From CAJBLF01 sp041679065 (GTDB lineage Bacteria; Patescibacteriota; Gracilibacteria; Absconditabacterales; Absconditicoccaceae): a stretch of 24,840 bases of DNA. The stretch spans positions 1 to 24,840 of the forward strand of contig JBBABI010000008.1 in the NCBI GenBank assembly GCA_041679065.1, in the 5' to 3' direction. Below, one piece after another: positions 16,295 through 24,840 of the stretch. Made by a program: the position numbers and the translations under genes. The notes under the pieces are model-generated. The model worked only from the letters and a program-made list of their open reading frames with translations, was not told where the DNA came from and searched no databases. Within the stretch, counting starts at the first letter, position 1. The number at the start of each line of letters is the position of its first letter.

Positions 16295-17607
16295 CATTTT
16301 TGTGACCATATAACAATCAATGAATCGGCTGATGAGACAGGAAATTTTCTATTTATTATAAAAATCTGCATGAAGATCATTTTGATAAGTATTTCATTTA
16401 TATCGTCGATGATCCTACATTAATTTCCACTCATGATCACGATGCGATTCTTTTGACTGAGGATAAGTTATTGGATTTTTTGGCTTCTATATCCATGCAT
16501 TATATTTATTTCGCATGAGCGAAAATATCTGATGCTACTAAGGAGGTATTATTGAAACAGTATTATGGATTGATAAATGTTAATTTCACTACCTGTTATA
16601 TAGACAATAAAAAACTCTTAAATCTTATCATAAGCAAAACCGATTATCGGAAAATAAGGTTTATCAATGGTCCGCTCACCAATTCTTATGTGGTCTACAA
16701 TCCTATAGATTTTGAGAATCGAGTTCGTCTGGCTAAAGAGACTCATGAGGATTATAGAAGTCATTTTACGGACAAAAAATATATCATATGAAGGCTCGGA
16801 AGAGCAGAGCCATCAAAATGGCACTTTCTGATGATTGCTTCCTTATTGAAATTACAAAGACAATGAAATTATTCTTACTGATTTGTCTTTGCTGGTATGC
16901 CATTGCTCTATAGAAAAACATTGAAGCTTCTGCTTAATAAAAAGATGTATAAAAACATACTTTTCCTTCCGGAATTGAGAAAACTTGAAGATATCGCCAA
17001 ATTTTATCGTTCCATAGATGTTTTTCGGCAAACTTCTTGGATCGGAGAAAGTTTCTGAAATGTTATTGCTGAGGCGTTCTGTTTTAATGTCCCGGTCATC
17101 ACTGATTTCAAAGCTTTCTATAGAAATGGTAAAGTACATAAGAAGTTATATGATGCACAGATAGAATTGGTGGATAATGAAGTGAATTGATGATATTGCG
17201 CATACCCCGATAGCTTCGTCAAGTTTCTTGATAATCACACTTTAGAACAACTCCATCATATGTGAAAGGCATGATACGAAAAGGTGAAAAATGTATATAA
17301 CGTGAAATTTACATCAAATACTATGGCGAAGATCCTTTATGACTTTGGAAGGGAGCGTCTATCATTTCAACATACTGATGCCTTTGAAAAATTAGTTCAA
17401 ATACCTTGATCTGAGGAAGTAGAGAGATATAAAGGCGAGTATTTCAGGAGGATGGCGGAATGTTATCGCTTTAATCCTATTTCATCGCTCAAAAGATACT
17501 TTTATACTATTTGAGCAAATATATGGCGCTCTATTGAATATGGTTATCTTTTGTATAGAAAAATTCTTAAAAGTGTTCTAAAAATCGATATAGAAAAACA
17601 TATTTAA
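16279..17607 (+). CDS. putative glycosyltransferase (GT-B, GT4-like)
   Basis: A 442-residue protein that begins inside the epimerase gene (16-base overlap), a sign of translational coupling. Residues 1-24 (MKIRIAFLGPYNNQGIGGGD) form a glycine loop like that of GT4 enzymes, with several Gly by UGA. Around residues 165-180, KKYIIGRLGRAEPSKWHFLM matches the start of the donor domain. GFVFAGMPLLYRKTL, LRKLEDIAKFYRSIDVF, and WIGESFGNVIAEAFCFNVPV (the E-x7-E region) follow. The first domain is short and divergent, and the C-terminal 90 residues are basic and aromatic, perhaps membrane-facing. The family is clear from the second half. The sugar and acceptor are unknown. Confidence 0.8.
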
Positions 17608-17626
17608 ATCTTAATAGTATCGAATT

Positions 17627-18262
17627 ATGAAAAAATGCATAAAAGACAGGCATGATTATATTATGCAGTATTGTAAAGATAAGCATGTTTTGCATTTATG
17701 ATGCATAGGAAATTCCTATAAAAGCACATCAGAATATGAACCATGGTTGCATAAGGAAATATGTGAGGTCGCGAAAGAGTGCGTAGGGCTGGACTCTGAT
17801 AAAGAGAGAATACCCTTTGTTGAAGAGCGTACCAAATCCAAAATATTTTTTGGGGATGTGCAATATTTCGATCTATCAAGGAAGTTTGATGTTATTGTAT
17901 GAGGTGAAATCATAGAACATCTTGATAATTTCAAATCTTTCTTTGAATCGATAAAAAAACATATGAATAAGGAGTCTTTGCTTGTTCTTACTACTCCGAA
18001 TGCTTTTAATTTCTCGAATCTCATTAGAGTCATCTTTACGGGGAAACCAATATTTGATAAGGATCATGTAGTGTATTTTGATCTATTCACTTTATGACAA
18101 ATGTTGAAAAGGCACGGGTTTAAGCTTGTTGCACATTACTATAATACTGAAGTCGCTCCGCAAAGAATTAGAAATATGATAATTAGATGATTGGGGAAAA
18201 TATTTCCTATTTTAAATCTTGATCTGATGATAGTAGCAAAATGTGTGGAATCTGCTGAATAA
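17627..18262 (+). CDS. class I SAM-dependent methyltransferase
   Basis: A 211-residue protein with a variant motif I (VLHLGCIGNS, first Gly by UGA), acidic VGLDSD, FFGDVQYFDL, and a motif IV region FDVIVGGEIIEHLDN. LLVLTTPNAFNFSNLIR follows, the pattern of sugar or lipid carrier methyltransferases that share the TPN signature. It is clearly related to the minus-strand gene at 21077-21679, which has the same MKK-start layout, EHLDN/EHVNN and TPN motifs. Its last 22 bases overlap the start of the asparagine-synthase gene (ATG 18241). The substrate is probably a glycan or polyprenyl intermediate, by context only. Confidence 0.85.
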
Positions 18263-20079
18263 ATCTTCCTTCTGGAGAGGTGAATACATATGATCTACAA
18301 ACAGCAAATAAGATCATGCATCATCGTGGACCAGAATTTTCTGATACATGGATCGCGGATCATAAGCATACCTGATTTGGTCATGTAAGGCTTTCTATAG
18401 TGGATCTTGATCCTAGGTCAAACCAGCCATTTTCTATCGAATGATGAGACTATGTGATAGTTTTCAATGGAGAAATATATAATTATGAATCATTGAGAGA
18501 TTTGCTTATCTCTAAACATTATGTCTCATTCAAAACCACTTCTGATACTGAAGTGTTGCTCTATATGTACAAATATTTTGGGAAAGAATGTTTGCAATAT
18601 CTGCAATGAATGTTCGCTTTTTGTATTTTCGATAAAAAGGAAGATCAATTATTCATAGCTAGGGATTTTGTCTGACAGAAGCCATTTATTTATATCCAAG
18701 ATGATTCTGGTTTCTATTTCGCTTCAGAGATACCTGCTTTATTCTGATTGCATCCTGATTTCAAGAAAGAGGTCGATTACGCTGTCTTGAAACTCTATTT
18801 TATCGATAATTTCAATCATATACCCAATCATTTCTGTATATTCAAGGGTATCCAGAAGCTGGAAAGTGCCTCATATATGATAGTCAAGAACTGAAAAATC
18901 ATAGAAAAACAAAGATATGCTTCGTTGAAGAAGAAAACCTCTGTGAGCAAACAAAATGAAGTCGAATTTCTGTATGATAAGTTGGAACTTATGAAGCCTA
19001 GAGATATCGATTATGCTTCATTTTTATCTTGATGAATTGATTCCAGTTTCGTCTGTAGCGGACTCAAAAGAAGCGAGAAAAGCCAGACCGATGCCTATAC
19101 CCTCAAAATCTGAAAGAAGGATGAGGACTTCGATAGATCTCAATATGTCGCAGAAAAACTTGATCTCAATCATTATGTGGTGGAATTAGATAGAACAGAC
19201 TTTCTCGAATCGGTTGATGATTCCATACGTCTTTTGTGAGAACCCTATTTTCATATCACCTCGGTATTTGCTGATGAGATCCTGAAAAAAGTTAAGGAGA
19301 AGCATAAAGTCATCTTCACCTGAGGAGGAGGGGATGAATGTTACTATGGGTATAATAACTTGTTATTTCTGGTGATGGACGCATATTTTAGTATAAAAAA
19401 GATCCTACCAAAATTTCTTATCAAGGGAATGGATGCAATAACCGGACATAAGTATTCTACTATATTGTATTCCACTAGGGATACTTTCAAGGAGAACTAT
19501 TTTGCGGCTAATTTCAAAAATATTTCTCGTGTATTCAAATCTCATGAGACAGATGCAGAGGTATATCATGGCATAGTCTCTCTGATACGTGATTTTAAGG
19601 ATTTTGTGCATTATAAGACGTATATCGATTTTAGTTATATGTTTGGCTTGTTTATAGAGAATATGCATTCTTTAGTCATCCAATGAGATCTGATAGGGAT
19701 GAAAAATTCTGTAGAGATCAGAACGCTTTTCCTGGAGAGGGATGTCATAGAAAGGGCTTATTCCATTCCTCTCAGGAAGAAGATAAGCATCTTTAGATTA
19801 AGGGAATGAAAGGAACTTCTGAGAAGGCAATTGATCAAGCTCTTTGGAAAGAAATTCATCTATTCCAAGAAGATTTGATTCGGTGTGGAGCATGATTTTA
19901 AAAAGGTATTTGAGGAAAAATATAGTCATGATATAGATCAAAAAATCAAGAAATTGCTTGCAAGAAAAATCTTTGATGAACAAGAAATCAGCAGAACTAT
20001 ACATGATTTTAAAGGAAATTTTTTCCTTATTATGAAGCTCTATGCTTTAGAAGTCCGGTTTGAATCTTTTATGGATTAA
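18241..20079 (+). CDS. asnB: asparagine synthase (glutamine-hydrolysing) family amidotransferase
   Basis: A 612-residue enzyme of two domains. The N-terminal class II glutaminase begins MCGICG, so Cys2 is exposed as the nucleophile after Met removal. It continues with HHRGPEFSD, FGHVRLSIVDLD, VFNGEIYNY and TTSDTEVLL. The synthetase domain has the ATP-binding SGGIDSS at 263-269, with both glycines as UGA (19030-19035), and FTGGGGDECYYGY. The fragments of the standard-code reading all fall in this one frame. The C-terminal 200 residues are divergent but keep VEIRTLFLERDVIERA (for the RxPFLD motif). It lies in a glycan operon beside a paralogue on the other strand, so it may amidate a sugar acid rather than make asparagine. 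It overlaps the upstream gene by 22 bases. Confidence 0.93.
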
Positions 20080-20087
20080 ATTAACGG

Positions 20088-21080
20088 ATGGAGAATAAGA
20101 AACCATTTATCACAATTATCACTCCTACCTATAATCGTGCAGATCTTTTGGACTATGCTATTTTGTCGGTTATCAATCAAAAGCAGGATATCCCTTTTGA
20201 TCGGGAAATGATAATCGTAGATGATGGTTCTACTGATGATACAGCTGCTTTGGTAAAAAAATATATTAAGAAATATCCTCACAACATCCAATATTTTTAT
20301 CAGAAGAATAGCTGAATACCTGGCGTGTGAAGGAATGTCTGACTTGACCATATGAATAAAAAAAGCGATTATGTGATTTTCTTGGATAGTGATGATGAAT
20401 TGACGCATGATTGCGTATATATGTCTTTGATAAAATGGGATGAAATTAGCATACGCAAGGAATATGATGAGGTATTGTGATTCTATTTTTTATGTAAAAG
20501 CGACTCATGAACTATAGTCGGCAAGTCCAAAATATTCTCATGAAATCAGACGAAAAGAAAAATGCATTATTGAGATTTTTTATATGGTGATCTTGGTTTT
20601 GAGCTGCTTCTTATTTTGAAAAGCTCTTTCTTTCTTGAAAACAGAAATCTTAGGTTCTCTGAGGAGTTTATTACTGAATGATGGTTATGGAGTAAAATGC
20701 GGAAATATGTTGATAGTCATGGTCTCTCTATGTATGTCTTTGATTGTATAGGTAGATTGTATAGGACTAATCACACTTCTGAAAAGAATATCGTCAAAAC
20801 GATTTCAAAAAAAAGATTCCAAAATAATGCAGTTTGAAATGAGGAAATCATAAAAATCATATGATGAGATTTCTTATCTCTGGGATATAAGAAGCAATAT
20901 GCTAAGTATCTGTCTGCTATAGGTATCAATCGGATTATGTTTGGCAGTAAGAAAAAGTGAATTAATTTTCTCCGAAAATCCTTTAAAATGAAAAAGTCCT
21001 TTCTGACTTTTTCTATCCTATTGATATCTTTGGTATGGCCTGCTGCTATCTGATATATTTATAGGATTTATATCGCCTAA
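20088..21080 (+). CDS. GT2-family glycosyltransferase
   Basis: A 330-residue GT-A glycosyltransferase. ITIITPTYNRADLLDYAILSV at residues 8-28 is the classic GT2 start. IIVDDGSTDDTA at 42-53 binds the nucleotide, and VIFLDSDDEL near 98-107 is the metal-binding DxD. The second half is divergent, and residues about 304-330 form one hydrophobic segment (FLTFSILLISLVWPAAIGYI), suggesting a membrane-associated enzyme. About fifteen UGA glycines are present, for example in NSGIPGVGRNVGLDH, the usual acceptor-region G-x-x-x-A-R-N-x-G motif. It begins 8 bases after asnB and is the last gene of the plus-strand run. Its TAA overlaps the stop of the opposing methyltransferase. Confidence 0.9.
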
Positions 21081-21679
21081 TCTTTTGCTTCTATTACGTA
21101 CAATATATTTTCGTTCCGTCTTTTGGATATTAGGCTTAACAATCTTATGATGTAGCTTCGGATGTTTTTTTCGTGGTGTGAAAAGTAGATCTCTTTTTTG
21201 ATGCTTAGATTATATCTTCTGGCTAGTTCTCTGATCATGTCTTTATTGAATCCATATACATGTTCTGGAAATTGTTTGACGTTGCCTCAAAAAAACAATC
21301 ATCTCAATAAGAAGTTTATCGAAAAGATGTTTGGCGTATTGAATATAAAATATCATCCTTCTTGAAGATGTCTTTTGACGTTTTCCAAGAATAATCAGAC
21401 ATTGTTTACGTGTTCTATCAGGTCTCATGCTATGACCACATCGAATTTCTTATTGAGATTTATCTCTTCGGCATTTCATACGTGTATTTTGTATCATATG
21501 TTTTTTAATTTCTCGGCTCTTTTTTCGTCCAGTTCTACTCATATGACTTCTTTGGCATTATCGGATATGAATTTATGCAAAAATCTATCGCTGGTGTCTC
21601 ATACTCCAAGGTCTAGAACTGTTTTTTCTTTGATGTAATCGATTAATGTTTTTTCTCTGGTGTCGATGTATTTTTTCAT
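21077..21679 (-). CDS. class I SAM-dependent methyltransferase
   Basis: A 200-residue protein that appears in no standard-code frame because about nine UGA codons interrupt it. Motif I is VLDLGVGDTSDRF, followed by VIGVELDEKRAEKL, HVGNAEEINL and FDVVIAGDLIEHVNN. GGYFIFNTPNIFSINFLLRG comes next, with UGA coding many of these glycines. It is a paralogue of the gene at 17627-18262. It starts 22 bases after the stop of the minus-strand asnB and ends in a TAG (21077-21079) that overlaps the TAA of the convergent GT2 gene. A sugar or lipid-carrier methylation role is inferred from the locus. Confidence 0.87.
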
Positions 21680-21701
21680 TTCTTTCTGAAAAAAATAAAA
21701 G

Positions 21702-23657
21702 CTATTTCAATCGTTTTTTTGTCCGTTGTAATAATAAAAACAATTTGATCTTATATACATTGAATACGGAATTGTTTGTACTGATGACCGATTGTTTGTA
21801 GAAATCAAACCAATCTTTGCTTAATATTCATGTAACATATAATTCTTCAACTCCAGAATCTATTTCTTGTATATATTTCTCTTGCAATATCCATGTATCT
21901 ATAGGTGGTTGGAATCCTTGCTTTCCCCTATGGATAATCTCTTGAGGAACGATATTTTTGATGATCTCTCTCATAAGTATTTTGGTTTTGCATGCATTCA
22001 CTTTCCGTTTGGTCGGAGTCTTTCTTCCTCGCTCAATCCATCTTATGTCCAAGAACGGACTTCTGATCTCCAGTGGCTGTGCCATGCTGGCTCTGTCTGT
22101 TTTGACTAAGAAATTGTCGGCTAAGGTGTTGTAAAAGAGGTCGAAATCTATCATCGCTTGAGTGAAATTACCATGTGTGGCTTTCAAGAGCTCTATAAAT
22201 TTCTCTTCAGACCATTTTTTGTATATTTCTGGTTTGTAGAGCGTCGATCCTCCAACGTTAGCGTAAAATTTTTGTGGTGGTAATAGTGATACTCTAAAGG
22301 CTTCTTTGATTTTTGAAAAGATACTTAGATTGTTGGCCGTTTGGGGTGCTATATAGTAGAGGAGTTGTCTGAGGAATTTTGGTAACTTTCTGATGATAGT
22401 CATCTGCGCCCCTACTTGATGCATCATGTATCCGCCGAATATCTCGTCTCCGCCGTCTCCGCTCAGAGATACGGTAACGTCTTTTTTTGCCAATTCGCAG
22501 ACGAATCTGGTAGGGAAATTGGAATAATCAGCAAACGGTTCGTCATAATAGAACGAAATATCGTCTATCATGCGTTCAAAATCCCTTTCTCTGAAATATT
22601 CATGATGATGATTTGTTCAGAATGCTTTTTCTACGATATGTACGTAATTGGATTCATCGTATTTGCCTTCGAACCCTATGGAAAAAGTATTGAGTTTTTC
22701 TTTATCCACCCATTTGGTCATTTCAGCGACCACACTGGAGCTATCCAATCATCAGCTGAGAAATGCTCACACAGGCACATCGCTCGTAAACATCCTGATC
22801 TTCACTGAATCTTCCAGGAGTTTTTTTCCTTCTTCTATGAGTTTCTGTTTGTCGTTGATTGGTTTGTATTCTGGTATTTCGTAATAGCAGGAATCTGTTA
22901 TTTGTAATTGGTAATTGGTTATTTGTAATTGTAAGTTGTGGCGAGCTTCCAATTTCTTCACATTCTTATATATCGTCCAAGGCGCTGGAATATATCCCAT
23001 GGTGAAATAGAAATCCAATGCTTCTGAATCTATGTTTTCTCTGACGTTGATTTTTAACTCTTTATGTTCCAATATCCCTTTGATCTCACTGGAGAAGATA
23101 AACTGACTGCCATCGAAATAATAATAGAACGGTTTCTTTCCCAATCTATCCCTGCTACAGAATAATTCTTGCTTTGCTGGATTGTAGATGGCGAAAGCCC
23201 GCATCCCATTGAAGTGATTTACACAATCCACTCCGTATTCCAGATAACTGGCTAATATCACCTCCGTATCGGAATTTGATGAGAAATTGTATCATTTACT
23301 GATAAGCTCTTCCTTGATTTCCTGATAATTATAAACCTCGCCATTAAACACTATCCTGATGGATTTTTCTCCTATCTCATCCAGTACCATCTTATTATGC
23401 TTTGGGGAAAATGATCCCACGTCTTTATCGTAAAACATTGGTTGAAATCATGCATCCGTAAGGTCTATAATGGATAGCCTTACTTGTCCTAGTCACATAC
23501 TTATCCTTCACGTTTCAACGTTTCAACGTTTCAACGTTTCAACGTTCATTCATTGATCATCAGGTCCGCGGTGAATGACAGCCTGATTCATATTCTGGAT
23601 CAGTGTTTCTGCTTCACTAGTTTTTATGGGTTTAATAAATCCGCTTATTCAGCACAT
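21702..23657 (-). CDS. asnB: asparagine synthase (glutamine-hydrolysing) with two repeat-encoded insertions
   Basis: A 651-residue enzyme, somewhat long for the family. Its ATG overlaps the stop of the upstream dehydrogenase (TAATG), indicating coupled translation. The glutaminase domain has MCGISGF, HRGPDDQG, LGQVRLSIIDLTDAG, VFNGEVYNY and NSDTEVILASYL. The synthetase domain has GAFLSGGLDSSSV (SGG at 301-303, both Gly by UGA), SLSGDGGDEIFGGY and the closing EIRSPFLDIRWIE. Two segments do not belong to the family. Residues 37-50 (MNVETLKRGNVETG) are encoded by CGTTTCAA tandem units, and residues about 240-255 (LQLQITNYQLQITDS) by an AATTACAAATAACC-like repeat. Both fall where family members have variable loops. 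A uronic-acid amidation role is plausible given the adjacent dehydrogenase. Confidence 0.95.
22895..22937 (-). repeat. AATTACAAATAACC-type repeat inside asnB
   Basis: On the minus strand, CAATTACAAATAACCAATTA and then CCAATTACAAATAACAG. It is translated in frame as LQLQITNYQLQITDS. It needs no UGA, and the frame is open by its own composition. It sits in a variable loop between the glutaminase and synthetase domains. Confidence 0.8.
23511..23546 (-). repeat. CGTTTCAA tandem repeat inside asnB
   Basis: Four and a half copies of the 8-base unit CGTTTCAA. Read on the minus strand (GTTGAAAC units) it encodes residues 37-50 of AsnB, with UGA read as Gly at two points. The unit length is not a multiple of 3, so copy-number change would shift the frame unless three units change at once. 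Confidence 0.85.
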
Positions 23658-24840
23658 TACAGGCTTTTATAATGAGTAAATCAACTTTTTCTAAATTTGC
23701 CTTTGATATCAAATAAGATGCCATTTTCTGTGAGATGTTCCTTGAGATCTATATCTTCAAATTCTTTGTGACTTTGTGCGAAAATAATACCATCATAGGT
23801 TCATGCCGGCTTGGTTGCCAGCTCTTTTTGTGTTACGTTGAGTTCTAGCAGATCGTGATCGTTGAGGTAGTTATGATAGGGATCCACTCCTGTGACCTGT
23901 ACTCAGAATTCTTTTAATTCTTTTATAGTATCTGCGATCTTGCTATTCCTGAAATCAGGTACGTTTTCTTTGAACGTCAATCCCATGACGAGCACTTTTG
24001 ATCATTCTACTTTGTTACCTGCTTTGATGAGCATCTTGACGACCTGATTAGCTACATAAGATGGCATATCGTCATTGATCCTTCTGCCTGCGAGGATGAC
24101 GTCGGGATGGAGTCAGATTTTCGTCGCTCTCTTTGCTAGATAATACGGATCGACTCCGATGCAGTGTCCACCTACCAGTCCTGGGGTGAATTTCAGGAAG
24201 TTCCATTTGGTGCCTGCGGCTTCCAAGACATCGAAGGTATTGATTCCCATCTTTTCGCAGATTTTGGAAATCTCGTTCATGATGGCGATATTGATATCTC
24301 TCTGTGTGTTTTCTATGATCTTGGATGTCTCCGCTACTTTGATGCTCGGCGCTTGGTGGATCTTGCCTGTGGTGATGGAGCCGTACATTGCGGATAATAC
24401 TTCCAATGTCTCCTTGTCGCAGCCTGCAACCACTTTGGCGATTTTATCTACGGTATGTTCTTTGTCTCCTGGATTGATCCTTTCCGGTGAATACCCGACC
24501 TTGAAATCCTGGATGTAGGTCAGTCCACTGTTCTTTTCCAAGATGGGTATGCAGATCTCTTCTGTACATCATGGATCGACCGTGGATTCGTAGACGACCG
24601 TCTGTCCCTTCTGCAATACTTTGCCTATGGTTTCCGATGCTTTGATGAGCGGGGTATAATCAGGGTCCTTATTCTCGTTTACGGGGGTAGGGACAGTGAC
24701 GATAATGATCTCCGCTTGTTTTAGGTCTTCTGGATTGCTTGTATAAGCGATATCCACGTCTTTGATTTTTTCTCCTATCTCTTCCGTACTATCAAATCCG
24801 TTTCTCAGTTCTTCCAATTTCTTTTCATAGATATCGAAGC
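23657..24840 (-). CDS. tviB: UDP-N-acetyl-hexosamine 6-dehydrogenase (TviB/WbpO type), N-terminus outside window
   Basis: Partial gene: about 394 residues remain and roughly 25-30 N-terminal residues, including the Rossmann GxGxxG, lie beyond the right edge. It oxidises UDP-GlcNAc or UDP-GalNAc to the uronic acid using NAD. Visible motifs are VTVPTPVNENKDPDYTPL, YESTVDPGCTEEICIPIL, GYSPERINPGDKEHT, ENTQRDINIAIMNE, GTKWNFLKFTPGLVGGHCIG (catalytic Cys) and GLTFKENVPDFRNSK. The order and wording match TviB of the Vi-antigen locus closely. About six UGA codons occur, for example the Gly of DPGC, while most glycines are GGN. The stop TAA (23657-23659) overlaps the asnB start. Confidence 0.93.

Noticed and set aside
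22416..22808. Plus-strand 130-residue frame inside the minus-strand asnB
   Set aside because: It is antisense to the ATP-binding core (SGGLDSS, GDGGDE) of a conserved enzyme.
23511..23546. CRISPR array
   Set aside because: The units are 8 bases with no spacers, and no cas genes are present.

Overview
The window only makes sense if UGA encodes glycine (genetic code 25). Read with the standard code, nearly every gene breaks into short pieces. Read with UGA as Gly, each set of pieces joins in one frame into a full-length protein, and the UGA codons fall on conserved glycines (SGG of both asparagine synthases, the TsaE Walker A region, GDVN and EAG of UDP-GlcNAc 2-epimerase, the GVPGIG turn of the 5'-3' exonuclease). 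This code is known from the candidate phyla Gracilibacteria and Absconditabacteria (SR1), so the window very probably comes from one of them. I cannot separate the two from this stretch.

Layout. 322-651: MscL-type channel. 799-2502 (-): primase DnaG. 2881-3159 (-): small membrane protein. 3276-4874 (+): unrecognised 532-residue protein. 4875-6101 (-): M16 zinc peptidase. 6396-7796 (+): exported S-layer-homology protein. 8085-9929 (+): large membrane-anchored surface protein with a 14-residue Cys/Gly/Tyr repeat. 9997-10431 (-): TsaE. 10700-11587 (+): stand-alone 5'-3' exonuclease. From 11735 on there is a surface-polysaccharide locus. A tight eight-gene plus-strand run holds three GT4-type glycosyltransferases, two methyltransferases, UDP-GlcNAc 2-epimerase, an AsnB-type amidotransferase and a GT2 glycosyltransferase. 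It runs head-on into a minus-strand run of UDP-sugar dehydrogenase (cut by the window end), a second AsnB and a further methyltransferase.

How it works together. The epimerase and dehydrogenase would supply UDP-ManNAc and a UDP-uronic acid. The AsnB-type enzymes could amidate the uronic acid, the methyltransferases could cap or decorate, and the glycosyltransferases assemble the glycan. The SLH protein and the Cys-repeat protein are likely envelope components. These functional links are inferred from families and neighbourhood.

The most unusual signal is short, low-complexity intergenic-type repeats (AATGAACAATGAATAATG-like, CGTTTCAA units, AATTACAAATAACC-like) lying in frame inside conserved enzymes: twice in one glycosyltransferase, twice in the minus-strand AsnB, and as the C-terminal tail of TsaE. 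Three of these insertions stay open only because UGA is sense. Three larger palindromic elements with shared ends (about 658-794, 6127-6274, 11590-11710) sit between genes. No tRNA, rRNA, CRISPR array or transposase gene was seen.
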